Assembly: GCA_021186555.1 (NCBI GenBank)
Contig: JAJKFL010000039.1
Coordinates: 41,612,610 to 41,676,609 of the forward strand
Direction of reading: 5' to 3'
DNA: 64,000 nucleotides
Origin: Reticulitermes speratus
Lineage: Eukaryota; Arthropoda; Insecta; Blattodea; Rhinotermitidae
Part shown: positions 37,065-49,800 of the stretch, piece after piece
Numbering within the stretch: position 1 is the first letter of the stretch
Layout of the letters: each line of letters starts with the position of its first letter
Program-made: the position numbers and the translations under genes
Notes under the pieces: generated by a model
Told to the model about the DNA's origin: nothing
Databases searched by the model: none
The model's input: only the letters and a program-made list of their open reading frames with translations

Positions 37065-37185
37065 AAGTCAAGGAGCATGTGATGGGAGGGGTTGTAGGGC
37101 TCACAGGAGAAATGAGAAACGCATACAAAATTTTAGTCGGAAAATATAAAACAAAGAGACACTTCCGTATAACATTATATAGATA
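37065..37185 (+). mobile_element. RTE-like LINE tail fragment
   Basis: Translated GEMRNAYKILVGK and KRHFR match the conserved non-LTR C-terminal tail also seen on the minus strand at 56.8 kb. Flanking regions are unrelated. Confidence 0.55.
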
Positions 37186-37204
37186 ATATAATTCCGTATA
37201 ATAT

Positions 37205-37465
37205 AATTGCCGATCCCAGTGGCGTGGGTCTACGGCCGCTCGCTTACTGGGATTGCGGGTTCGAATCCCACCTAGGGCATGGATGTCTGTCTCTTGTGAG
37301 TGTTGTGTGTTGTCAGGTAGAGGTCTCTGTGACGAGCTGATCACTCGTCCAGAGGAGTCCTACCGAGTGTAGTGTGTCTAAAAGATGTGTGATCGTGAAG
37401 CCTCGAAAATGAGGCGACCTAGGCCCCCCAAGGGGCTGTCGAGCCATTGGCAAAAAAAATAATAT
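37205..37465 (+). mobile_element. tRNA-derived SINE (SINE-D)
   Basis: A box CAGTGGCGTGGGTCTACGG, B box GCGGGTTCGAATCCCACC at 37255-37272, body to GGGGCTGTCGAGCCATTGG, A-rich tail AAAAAAAATAATATAAT. Full-length, about 260 bp. Confidence 0.85.
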
Positions 37466-37469
37466 AATC

Positions 37470-37715
37470 TTGATTTTAGGCTTCCGCCGCGATGTTGATG
37501 TAATCTGTGGTCTTTTTGGGTAATTACACGGCGTCGTGTGGTAATTATTTACCGACGTTTCGGGACAACGTGTCGGTCCCATCTTTCACGGGTCGAGATT
37601 CCAAGAAGGAAAAGGAATCTCGAACCGTGAAGATGGGACCGACACGTTGTCCCGAAACGTCGGTAAATAATTACCACACGACGCCGTGTAATTACCCAAA
37701 AATATCACAGATTAC
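37470..37715. mobile_element. F1 fold-back element, near complete
   Basis: Arms GGTAATTACACGGCGTCGTG and complement. The right-arm core ACC-GTGAAGATGGGACC ... GTCCCGAAACGTCGGT (37626-37668) has the whole hammerhead layout, but the first core C is G. The inner GAGATTCC/GGAATCTC forms the turn. Confidence 0.85.
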
Positions 37716-37794
37716 AAATAATATAATAGTAAATATAATAATATAAAATATAATATAAATAATAAAATATAATATAATTATAAATAAGATAATA

Positions 37795-37872
37795 CAGGGT
37801 GTACACAAAAGAATGGTGCAGTTTCAATAGTGAAAACTATTGAAACCGCACCATTCTTTTGTGTACACTCTG
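37795..37872. mobile_element. 78-bp TIR-only palindrome with TA flanks (copy 1)
   Basis: CAGGGTGTACACAAAAGAAT runs to its complement at the right end through GTGAAAAC; TA on both sides. Identical length and design to 38822-38899. Confidence 0.9.
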
Positions 37873-38369
37873 TATAATTCCGTATAGGATAATATTTAAA
37901 AATGTCTTGAAGACATAATATTGGAGGATGTAAACTGGCGACAGGGGACTGTAGCGATCGAAAATCAGCCTTCGGGTTGCAAAAATACGAGGAATTGTCT
38001 GCCGTCTGAAGGACTCCGTTGGTGCAGTCCGTCAGACAAGAGCCGATAAAGCGTCTACTGGGCCACAGGCAGAACTTATCTCGTCCCTAGACGTTTTACG
38101 GTGTAAAGAACGGCTGACACTGCGTGTGATATTCCAAACACCACCGAACACAACACTCACAAGCCTACGGGCCTATAGGCCTATTGTATAACAAGTTTAG
38201 AACTTTTGAGTGTCCTTCTGCCACTCAGTTCAGTTGTTACGAGGACACCAGTTCCTGGAATCACAATTAATCCTTTATAGGGATGTGGTACAATGTGTAC
38301 CACCTACTTTAAAGTTACTAGCACGATATGTCGTCACTACACTTCATTTTATGTAATGTACCAAACCTT

Positions 38370-38690
38370 TGGGGCGCGCGGTGGCGTAGTTGGTTGAGGC
38401 ACTAAGCTACAAACCGGAAGGTCGCGGGTTCGATTCCCGATGGTGTCATTGGAATTAATTCTTTGACATAATCGTTTCGGTCGCACTATGGCCCTGGGGT
38501 CGACTCAGCCTCTAACAGAAATGAGTACCAGGAATATTTCCTGGCGGGTAAAGGCGTCCGGTGCGTAGGGCTGACAACCTTACCACCTTCATGTGCCGAT
38601 TGTCTATAAATCTTGGAGCCTCAATCTCCTGGAACCCTAAGGGCCTGTCCAGGCCTGTAATGGGATTGCTGTACCTTTTACCAAAACTTT
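38370..38690 (+). mobile_element. Full-length tRNA-derived SINE (SINE-A)
   Basis: A box GTGGCGTAGTTGGTTGAGG, B box CGCGGGTTCGATTCCCG at 38422-38438, body with GGCCCTGGGGTCGACTCAGC and CAGGAATATTTCCTGG, tail GGCCTGTAATGGGATTGCTG and TACCTTTTACC. Reverse copies at 11415-11562 and 52023-52302. Confidence 0.92.
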
Positions 38691-38821
38691 AAGAAAAACT
38701 TTGATAAACATGTTGTTACAGGATATGACGTCAACATCTGTACAAAACCAACTGCCAGCAATTTTAATTGTAATAATAATTTGAACAATTGCAACAACTA
38801 CCAACGACATAGTGCTCTATA

Positions 38822-38899
38822 CAGGGTATACACAAAAGAATGGTGCGGTTTTAATAGTGAACACTATTAAAACCGCACCATTCTTTTGTGTATGCCCTG
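38822..38899. mobile_element. 78-bp TIR-only palindrome with TA flanks (copy 2)
   Basis: CAGGGTATACACAAAAGAAT to its complement ending CCCTG, TA on both sides. Differs from copy 1 by a few paired substitutions. Confidence 0.9.
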
Positions 38900-39089
38900 T
38901 ATTTACAATTTATAGTGCTATACTTCTCACTTCTAACGCAACATAAACACTATATACAGCAAGATATTTCAAGAAAAAGCTTGAAGAAACTTTGTATACT
39001 GATAATTGTCAATGTAAATAGTAGCCTTAAACAGTTGTAACGGTTGTGATAATACCAAATGGACCGGTGAACAGTGAAGTGAACTTATC

Positions 39090-39180
39090 AATGTACCGTG
39101 ATGATGGCAGAGTTACGGCCGAAACATGTGTAGGGTGAATTGGACAGAAATACGAAATAAAAGGTGCATTTGTTGGTTAA
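39090..39180 (+). mobile_element. Half fold-back with decayed ribozyme core
   Basis: GTGATGATGGCAGAG ... GGCCGAAACATGTGTAGGG followed by GGTGCATTTGTTGGTT. The same right-end phrase GGTGCATTTGTTGG follows the core relic at 30605-30662. Confidence 0.5.
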
Positions 39181-39787
39181 AAAACTGAAAATACATTTCA
39201 GTTGTTCGTATGCCTCTCACAGCAGACAGTTATGACTTTCCTACAAATCAACAACCGAATGATCTTAATAATGGATACGTAGTGTGTTTTCTGAAATGTA
39301 ATTCAGACAGATTTGCCCTATAAAGAATTAAATAGTTTATACAAAATAATATAAGAACATTCAGACGCCCGCAAGCCATTACTGAGCGAAGCGCTTCCCT
39401 TGCAAATGTGCACAACAGAGTCTCCATGAAACAGATAAACTGTACTTGTAGCGTGTTACAGGTACAAGACGGGCCTCCACAGCGACCTGCCAAGACCCGT
39501 GACCATCACGCAATGTAAGACCTTCAGCCAAAAATCCACAAACTGCCACGCAACGTACCTCAATGACGACGCACCAACTGCTCGTTTGCCAGTCAGAGCC
39601 AGTCTGTGTGCTGTCTGCACATCGCTCGTCATATAACATCGCTGGTGTGAATTCGGTGTCCTACAATGTATCGACCTTGAGGGTTTCTTGTGTGATCCTG
39701 TTCTGAACAGTCAACAGGAGGTGAACTGCTTGGACACTTGCAAGAATGTGCGGTGTGGAAAGGCAAACAAGGCTGAAACAGCTCTGC

Positions 39788-42517
39788 AGTGTACATAGTA
39801 TGCAAACAGCTCTATAATACTGTACATAGTATGCAAACAGCTATATAATACTGTACATAGTATGCAAACAGCTATATAATACTGTACATACTATGCAAAC
39901 AGCGCTATAATACTGTACATATTATGCAAACAGCTCTATAATACTGTACATAGTATGCAAACAGCTCTATAATACTGTACATAGTATGCAAACAGCTATA
40001 TAATACTGTACATAGTATGCAAACAGCTATATAATACTGTACATAGTATGCAAACAGCTATATAATACTGTACATAGTATGCAAACAGCTATATAATACT
40101 GTACATACTATGCAAACAGCGCTATAATACTGTACATAGTATGCAAACAGCTCTATAATACTCTACATAGTATGCAAACAGCTATATAATACTGTACATA
40201 GTATGCAAACAGCTCTATAAGACTGTACATAGTATGCAAACAGCTATATAATACTGTACATAGTATGCAAACAGCTATATAATACTGTACATAGTATGCA
40301 AACAGCTATATAATACTGTACATAGTATGCAAACAGCTATATAATACTGTACATAGTATGCAAACAGCTATATAATACTGTACATAGTATGCAAACAGCT
40401 ATATAATACTGTACATAGTATGCAAACAGCTATATAATACTGTACATAGTATGCAAACAGCTATATAATACTGTACATAGTATGCAAACAGCTATATAAT
40501 ACTGTACATAGTATGCAAACAGCTATATAATACTGTACATACTATGCAAACAGCGCTATAATACTGTACATAGTATGCAAACAGCTCTATAATACTCTAC
40601 ATAGTATGCAAACAGCTATATAATACTGTACATAGTATGCAAACAGCTCTATAAGACTGTACATAGTATGCAAACAGCTATATAATACTGTACATAGTAT
40701 GCAAACAGCTATATAATACTGTACATAGTATGCAAACAGCTATATAATACTGTACATAGTATGCAAACAGCTATATAATACTGTACATAGTATGCAAACA
40801 GCTATATAATACTGTACATAGTATGCAAACAGCTATATAATACTGTACATAGTATGCAAACAGCTATATAATACTGTACATACTATGCAAACAGCGCTAT
40901 AATACTGTACATAGTATGCAAACAGCTCTATAATACTGTACATAGTATGCAAACAGCTTTATAATACTGTACATAGTATGCAAACAGCTATATAATACTG
41001 TACATACTATGCAAACAGCGCTATAATACTGTACATAGTATGCAAACAGCTCTATAATACTGTACATAGTATGCAAACAGCTCTATAATACTGTACATAG
41101 TATGCAAACAGCTCTATAATACTGTACATAGTATGCAAACAGCTCTATAATACTGTACATAGTATGCAAACAGCTCTATAATACTGTACATAGTATGCAA
41201 ACAGCTCTATAATACTGTACATAGTATGCAAACAGCTATATAATACTGTACATAGTATGCAAACAGCTATATAATACTGTACATAGTATGCAAACAGCTC
41301 TATAATACTGTACATAGTATGCAAACAGCTATATAATACTGTACATAGTATGCAAACAGCTATATAATACTGTACATAGTATGCAAACAGCTCTATAATA
41401 CTGTACATAGTATGCAAACAACAGCTGTATAATACTGTACATAGTATGCAAACAGCTATATAATACTGTACATAGTATGCAAACAGCTATATAATACTGT
41501 ACATAGTATGCAAACAGCTCTATAATGCTGTACATAGTATGCAAACAGCTCTATAATACTGTACATACTATGCAAACAGCTCTATAATACTGTACATAGT
41601 ATGCAAACAGCTCTATAATACTGTACATAGTATGCAAACATCTATATAATACTGTACATAGTATGCAAACAGCTATATGATACTGTACATAGTATGCAAA
41701 CAGCTCTATAATACTGTACATGGTATGCAAACAACAGCTCTATAATACTGTACATAGTATGCAAACAGCTATATATATACTGTACATAGTATGCAAACAG
41801 CTATATAATACTGTACATAGTATGCAAACAGCTCTATAATGCTGTACATAGTATGCAAACAGCTCTATAATACTGTACATACTATGCTAACAGCTCTATA
41901 ATACTGTACATAGTATGCAAACAGCTCTATAATACTGTACATAGTATGCAAACATCTATATAATACTGTACATAGTATGCAAACAGCTATATGATACTGT
42001 ACATAGTATGCAAACAGCTCTATAATACTGTACATGGTATGCAACACAGCTCTATAATACTGTACATAGTATGCAAACAGCTCTATAATACTGTACATAG
42101 TATGCAAACAGCTCTATAATACTGTACATACTATGCAAACAGCTCTATGATACTGTACATAGTATGCAAACAGCTCTATAATACTGTACATAGTACGGAA
42201 ACAGCTCTATAATACTGTACATAGTATGCAAACAGCTATATAATACTGTACATAGTATGCAAACAGCTATATAATACTGTACATAGTATGCAAACAGCTA
42301 TATAAGACTATACATACTATGCAAACAGCTCTATAATACTGTACATAGTATGCAAACAGCTCTATAATACTGTACATAGTATGCAAACAGCTCTATAATG
42401 CTGTACATAGTATGCAAACAGCTATATAATACTGTACATAGTATGCAAACAGCTCTATAATACTGTACATAGTATGCAAACAGCTCTATAATGCTGTACA
42501 TAGTATGCAAACAGCTC
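39788..42517. repeat. 31-bp minisatellite, ~88 copies, with higher-order structure
   Basis: Unit TGTACATAGTATGCAAACAG + CTMTATAATAC, period 31. A marked variant (CATACTATGCAAACAGCGC) recurs at 39890, 40107, 40541 and 40882, i.e. at spacings of 7, 14 and 11 units. A second block around 41640 is repeated near 41955. Confidence 0.97.
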
Positions 42518-43047
42518 CAACCAATACTGAGATAAAAATGTTCGCTCAATTAAGTAAGTGTAGTTTTTCGATATGTTAAGAGTTAGACAGAATGCCTCAG
42601 CAAATGGCAAGGAAACCAAAACACCGCACGTCGCAGACGGCGAGCTGCCGATTACGTAGTGCCTGCCACGTCTTGGACTCTGGACCCTCGAGTCTGCAAG
42701 CTGCAAAGCAAACAAACGTATTTTACCAGGAAATCATCCGTGGTGCCAACCGCTGAAAAAGAAACAATTCCTACATTCTTACAACTCGTTTCGCCATTGG
42801 TATCTTGGCATCCTTGCGCGCAACTTGTCCATCTCTGGGTGAAAAACACGATAAATCTATAAATACTAACATGGCGCCATTTCTGGAGCTCGGGGCGCGG
42901 TCTGAGACTTCGTCCCCCTGTCCCACGACAATACCGCACACCTTTAACCCCTGTTAACACCAATCCCAGACACACCTAAGGCAGTTACACCTCCGGTATC
43001 AAAACGTTAGATTACACAAATCATATCAGTTATTGTATCTCACAAAG

Positions 43048-43325
43048 GACGCCGGGATAGCTCAACCCTGACTAAGCTGTGGGCTGGTCAGCAGAGGAAT
43101 GTGTTTCGACTTCCTGCACGGGCAAGATATATTTCCCTTCTCCACAAAGTTCGGACTAGTGCTTGGGCCCATCTACCTGATATTCAGTCATGCCGGTGGT
43201 AAAGCGGCCGGTAACCTCAAGCTGACTATTCACCACCATCTAACGCCGAGGCTAAGAATACGTGCTTGTGTGTGCGTGGAGGTATAGCTCCACTCCCTAA
43301 TATGCAAGAATAACTTCACCTTTAT
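43048..43325 (+). mobile_element. SINE-C copy
   Basis: tRNA-like head CGCCGGGATAGCTCAACCC, body CAAGATATATTTCCCTTCTC, tail GGAGGTATAGCTCCACTCCC. Confidence 0.7.
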
Positions 43326-43589
43326 ATCACAGAAGCCAAATTCTTTACCAATACAAATTGTTTAATTGATATTGTAGGTACGTGAGCTAATTACTGCATG
43401 AGATGGCGGTGACACACGGGCATTGGTTATAATAATTAGATACGAAATGGAATAACTCATGAAGGCATAATGTTAGTCAATGTGACAGAGCTGGTTCACG
43501 GAAGACTGCAGTTGCTAGGTTTTGTGGTGAACGTGACGACTCCGCGGGTCTTCGAACAACAGTCAGTCGTAATTGAAGGCTTCCGCCGT

Positions 43590-45083
43590 GGTCGTAATGT
43601 TGCTTAAAATCTTCTGGGTTGTTACCCAGCTTAATTTTTTTGGTGTATGACCAACGTTTCTGGATACTTAGCGGAGCTTGGAAACCCATCATACGACTCT
43701 TGAAAGAAAATAGCAACTCTCCTTCTCTGCCACTCAGTCACACCCAGTGAATACTTGGTACCTGTTCTTACAGTTTGGCTCCCCTTCCTCCTGTATGCAG
43801 ATTTTTCCTCCGTGGCTACAGCCATCAACCATATATATATATATATAATTGGATGGACAAGCTTTCTCTGCCACTCAATCACACCCAGTGAACACTCTGG
43901 TACCTGTCCTTAGATTTTGGCTCCCCTTCCTCCCGTCATGCACATTTTTCCTCCGTGGCTACAGCCATCAACCATATATGGATATTATTTTAATAGTGCA
44001 GTTGTTGGTAGACTAGTGATTCCTATTACCATAATGCACGGTGCACAAAAAGTAAAGCTGATCAACCATGAAAGACACTTATCAACCATCTAGTAAAGCT
44101 GATCAACCATACATACACCCACCACTGTTTACCCATTGTCTCCCTTCCAGTCCCTGTCAGAACCTATCACAACACACCACACCTCCCCCTCCTTCCTGAT
44201 TGGTTCGTCCATCCAATACTACCCATTGGACCCCACTCCTATATATACACATGTTCCTTACGATACAACCACGATACAACCTAGACATGTTCCGTACCTC
44301 CTGGCATCCCCCTAACCGAGAGTTACGACTCAAAGTTAGCTGGTGTGGGGAACCCCTTAGTTCAGCAACTCAGCAGATATTTACGCTGACCGACGGCTGA
44401 CCCACGTCGCCTAGCGCGCGAGCTACGTGGACTGAGGTCAGCAGAAATGTCGAGGTCGCCCGCAAAACGGTGGCCAAGACGACACCGAATCTTGCCTAGC
44501 ACTGATTAGCTAGGCGCTTTTCGACTACCTGACTGAGGTTTACCGTGATTTTTCCTCAGTTGAAAGGTGAATGCCAGGGAATAATACAAAGTAGGGGCAC
44601 GGCCCGCACTCCACGCCCCCCCTCCCGGTAACGGCGGTTGTACTCGTGTTTAGGTTCTAGATGCCGCACGAATTAATAGTGAAAACGCCACTCTAGGTTC
44701 AAACCCCAGGGAGCCATCCAGCCAAAGTGTACCGCCCCACTTAGAAAGACTATACGCTCCTAGAGCTGTAGCCTTTAGTATACCAAGTCACGGCCCTTAA
44801 CTGTGACTATAAACCGTTAGCGTAAGCGAAATCCTCAGTTATAGAATAAAGAGTCTGTTATTGAGCCCAGCGATGAAGTCAAACACAGGAATGGCTAAAC
44901 AGACCAAGGGACGTCGACTTGCACTCCGCGCAATTCTCCGCCCTTAGCACTTTGGTTGGTTGGTCCTAGCATCCCCTTTTTTCCCAGGACCCTGAAGATG
45001 GGACAAAAAAATGATACCGAAACTTTGGTCATACACCAAAAATTGACGCCGGGTTTAAAACCCAGAAGATTTTAAGCAACAGT
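43590..45083. mobile_element. 1.5-kb fold-back element with interior sequence
   Basis: GTTGCTTAAAATCTTCTGGG and GGTGTATGACCAACGTTTC at the left are complementary to the right end (ATTTTAAGCAAC). AACAGTCAGTCGT occurs at both outer edges (43557 and 45078). The interior has an imperfect ~120-bp direct duplication (43733-43977) and no recognisable protein. A decayed ribozyme core CCCTGAAGATGGGAC ... CCGAAACTTTGG is at 44992-45030. Confidence 0.75.
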
Positions 45084-46195
45084 CAGTCGTGCTGCAGTTT
45101 GCTCTTGACTGAGAATGGCAACACCGCACTTTGTGGACTCTTCACTGTGTACATATGGCGACGGAAATACACGGATCAATGTATTCTCCCAATCAGAATA
45201 CATCAATGTTAGCGAGTCTTTCTTTTCCCGGACGAGTTTGACCGGTCACATAGCGACGTAAAGTATAATCGCATTTAATTATATTTAATTGGCACACGTA
45301 TACAGAATTACAGTCAATACATAATTATGTAGTAAAGTTACGTAAAGACAAAAAAAACAGGATTCAATACAAGAGACATGAAGAAGTTAAATACACATTT
45401 GCATCATCAATAGCACAGAAACATAAACACTGCTACAAAACTATAAACTATAAACTACTATAACTAACCAAACACAAACTAACAGCAAACGTGTATTCTG
45501 ATTGCCATTTATTTTAAGCAAATTTAGTGTGAGGAGGAAAGAATTAAAGCAAACAACGATGTTCGTATTATTACAAAATTTGTCCCTGTTCACGCCAAAC
45601 AGGCATATACAGGAAGTGAAGGTAAGGATCCACGCATTCTAAACCTTGGTACTAGACGGAGGTAAGTGGTTACCTTCACACCCGAGCCGTCGGTACGCAC
45701 TGAATATGGGGCTCAGTTGGCCCAGAGCCCGCCAGGAAGATTTGGACAAGAGTTTCTTGCACCTACTGGGGGGTCGAACCCTAAATCGTCCAGACCGTAC
45801 TTAGGATTCAAGTCAGTCTCCAATAGGCTCATATCTTATCTCAGCCCGCAGGAGCGCACCAACAGCTCTAGAGCGCAGCTTTCTTCTTGCGCAACCAATC
45901 ACGTGCAACGTACATGACGGATCGCGTCTGAGGAGACGCGTAGTCTATTGTTTATGACTTCCTGAAGTCAGCAATAAAATTACAAGCTGCCAGTAAAATT
46001 ACTTGTTTAACTGGACAAACACAAGGGCATTGCTATTTGTAGTCAGCATGCCCATGGCAATCAGTTACGTATGCCACAGTGGAAGCTTCAGTGAGCGAAT
46101 ATCTGAATGCAGTGCATGCAAGCAACTTGGCATAGTCATTTAACCGTCTAAAGCCCTGTGGTCACTATATGTACCGCCAAGTTTAACATTCAACA

Positions 46196-46670
46196 ATTCC
46201 ACGTTCTGCCCACACAGTGTATTTAAGTGTTTTGTGTGGATCTCAGAACAAACAGCGATTATTTCACTGTACAACATTAACTGACTGGTTTGTATAACTG
46301 AGACGGAGTGTGTTTACTGAGCGGTACGGACTGTATTTATGTGATTTGTGTTGATCTCAGAACAAACAGCGATTATTTCACTGAACAACATTAACTGACT
46401 GGTTTGTATAACTGAGACGGAGTGTGTTTACTGCGCGGTACGGACTGTATTTATGTGTTTTGTGTGGATCTCAGAACAAACAGCGATTATTTCACTGTAC
46501 AACATTAACTGACTGGTTTGTATAACTGAGACGGAGTGTGTTTACTGCGCGGTACGGACTGTATTTATGTGTTTTGTGTGGATCTCAGAACAAATAGCGA
46601 TTATTTCACTGTACAACATTAACTGACTGGTTTGTATAACTGAGACGGAGTGTGTTTACTGCGCGGTACG
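46196..46670. repeat. 114-bp tandem repeat, ~4 copies
   Basis: Unit contains CTGACTGGTTTGTATAACTG at 46281, 46395, 46509 and 46623 and GAACAAACAGCGATTATTTC; nearly identical copies. Confidence 0.95.
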
Positions 46671-46811
46671 AACCGAGTTTTACATTTTAGTCTTCAATTG
46701 GCCGTGCCATGCCTCAGGCGGTCAGTCGCCGGGATCTCACGGCGGAAGCCCGGGTTCCATCCCAGACCAGTCAATGTTAGATTTATGATGGGCACTGTGG
46801 CACTGCGAAAG

Positions 46812-49800
46812 GTTTTTCTCCCAGTACTTCAGTTTTCCCCTGTCAGTATCATTCCACCAATGCTCCATACTCATTCATACATCTACCACCGACGCTGTAT
46901 AATGTTTCTCTCCCAGTACTTCAATTTTCCCCTGTCAGTATCATTCCACCAATGCTCCATACCCATTCATTCATCTACCACCAACGCTGTATAATGTTTC
47001 TCTCCCAGTACTTCAATTTTCCCCTGTCAGTATCATTCCACCAATGCTCCATACTCATTCATACATCTACCACCGACGCTGTATAATGTTTCTCTCCCAG
47101 TACTTCAATTTTCCCCTGTCAGTATCATTCCACCAATGCTCCATACCCATTCATTCATTTACCACCAACGCTGTATAATGTTTCTCTCCCAGTACTTCAA
47201 TTTTCCCCTGTCAGTATCATTCCACCAATGCTCCATTCTCATTCATACATCTACCACCAACGCTGTATAATGTTTCTCTCCCAGTACTTCAATTTTCCCC
47301 TGTCAGTATCATTCCTCCAATGCTCCATACTCATTCATTCATCTACCACCGACGCTGTATAATGTTTCTCTCCAGTACTTCAATTTTCCCCTGTCAGTAT
47401 CATTCCACCAATGCTCCATACTCATTCATTCATCTACCACCGACGCTGTATAATGTTTCTCTCCCAGTACTTCAACTTTCGCCTGTCAGTATCATTCCAC
47501 CAATGCTCCATACTCATTCATTCATCTACCACCGACGCAGTATAATGTTTCTCTCCCAGTACTTCAATTTTCCCCTGTCAGTATCATTCCACCAATGCTC
47601 CATACTCATTCATACATCTACCACCAACCCTGTATAATGTTTCTCTCCCAGTACTCCAGTTTCCCCTGTCAGTATCATTCCACCAATGCTCCATACTCAT
47701 TCATACATCTACCACCAACGCTGTATAATGTTTCTCTCCCAGTACTCCAGTTTCCCCTGTCAGTATCATTCCACCAATGCTCCATATTCATTCATACATC
47801 TACCACCAACGCTGTATAATGTTTCTCTCCCAGTACTTCAGGTTTCCCCTGTCAGTATCATTCCACCAATTATCCATACTCATTCAAACATCTACCACCA
47901 ACGCTGTATAATGTTTCTCTCCAAGTACTTCAGTTTCCCCTGTCAGTATCATTCCACCAATGCTCCATACTCATTCATACATCTACCACCAACGCTGTAT
48001 AATGTTTCTCTCCCAGTACTTCAGTTTCCCCTGTCAGTATCATACCACCAATGCTCCATACTCATTCATACATCTACCACCAACGCTGTATAATGTTTCT
48101 CTCCCAGTACTTCAGATTTCCCCTGTCAGTATCATTCCACCAATGCTCCATACTCATTCATACATCTACCACCAACGCTGTATAATGTTTCTCTCCAGTA
48201 CTTCAGTTTCCCCTGTCAGTATCATTCCACCAATGCTCCATACTCATTCATACATCTACCACCAACGCTGTATAATGTTTCTCTCCAGTACTTCAGTTTC
48301 CCCTGTCAGTATCATTCCACCAATGCTCCATACTCATTCATACATCTACCACCAACGCTGTATAATGTTTCTCTCCAGTACTTCAGTTTCCCCTGTCAGT
48401 ATCATTCCACCAATGCTCCATACTCATTCATACATCTACCACCAACGCTGTATAATGTTTCTCTCCAGTACTTCAGTTTCCCCTGTCAGTATCATTCCAC
48501 CAATGCTCCATACTCATTCATACATCTACCACCAACGCTGTATAATGTTTCTCTCCCAGTATTTCAGTTTCCCCTGTCAGTATCATTCCACCAATGCTCC
48601 ATACTCATTCATACATCTACCACCAACGCTGTATAATGTTTCTCTCCCAGTACTTCAGTTTCCCCTGTCAGTATCATTCCACCAATGCTCCATACTCATT
48701 CATACATCTACCACCAACGCTGTATAATGTTTCTCTCCCAGTACTTCAGTTTCCCCTGTCAGTATCATTCCACCAATGCTCATTACTCATTCATACATCT
48801 ACCACCAACGCTGTATAATGTTTCTCTCCAGTACTTACAGTTTCTCCTGTCAGTATCATTCACAATTGCCCATACTCATTCATACATCTACCACCAACGC
48901 TGATAATGTTTCTGTCCAGTACTTCGTTTCCCCTGTCATGTATCATCCACCAATGCTCCATACTCATTCATACATCTACCACCAACGCTGTATAATGTTT
49001 CTCTCGCAGTACTCCATTTCCCCTGTCAGTATCATACCCAATGCTCCATACTCATTCATACATCTACCCTCCAACGCTGTATAATGTTCTACTCACCAGT
49101 ACTTCATTTTCCCTGTCAGTATCATTCACATGTCTCCATCCTCATACATCATTACCACCAACGCTGTATAATGTTTCTCTCCAGTTACTTCAGTTTTCCC
49201 CTGTCATATCATTTACCAATGCTCCATACTCATTCATACATCTACTCACCAACGCTGTATAATGTTCTCTCTCATACTCACGTTTTTCCCCTGTCACTAT
49301 CATTCCACCAATGCTCCATACTCATTCATACATCTACCACCGACGCTGTATATAATGTTTCTCTCCCAGTACTTCAGTTTCCCCTGTCACTATCATTCCA
49401 CCAATGCTCCATACTCATTCATACATCTACCACCAACGCTGTATAATGTTTCTCTCCCAGTACTTCAGTTTCCCCTGTCAGTATCATTCCACCAATGCTC
49501 CATACTCATTCATACATCTACCACCAACGCTGTATAATGTTTCTCTCCCAGTACTTCAGGTTTCCCCTGTCAGTATCATTCCACCAATGCTCCACACTCA
49601 TTCATACATCTACCACCAACGCTGTATAATGTTTCTCTCCCAGTACTTCAGTTTCCCCTGTCAGTATCTTACCACCAATGCTCCATTCTCATTCATACAT
49701 CTACCACCAACGCTGTATAATGTTTCTCTCCCAGTACTTCAGTTTTCCCCTGTCAGTATCATTCCACCAATGCTCCATACTCATTCATACATCTACCACC

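Noticed and set aside
39248..39639. Overlapping 81- and 86-codon minus-strand frames
   Set aside because: Chance frames in a GC-richer patch; no motif and no splice context.
42590..42975. GC-rich patch with 107-codon minus frame and ATGGCGCC
   Set aside because: Looks like a promoter or repeat fragment, but no gene could be joined to it.
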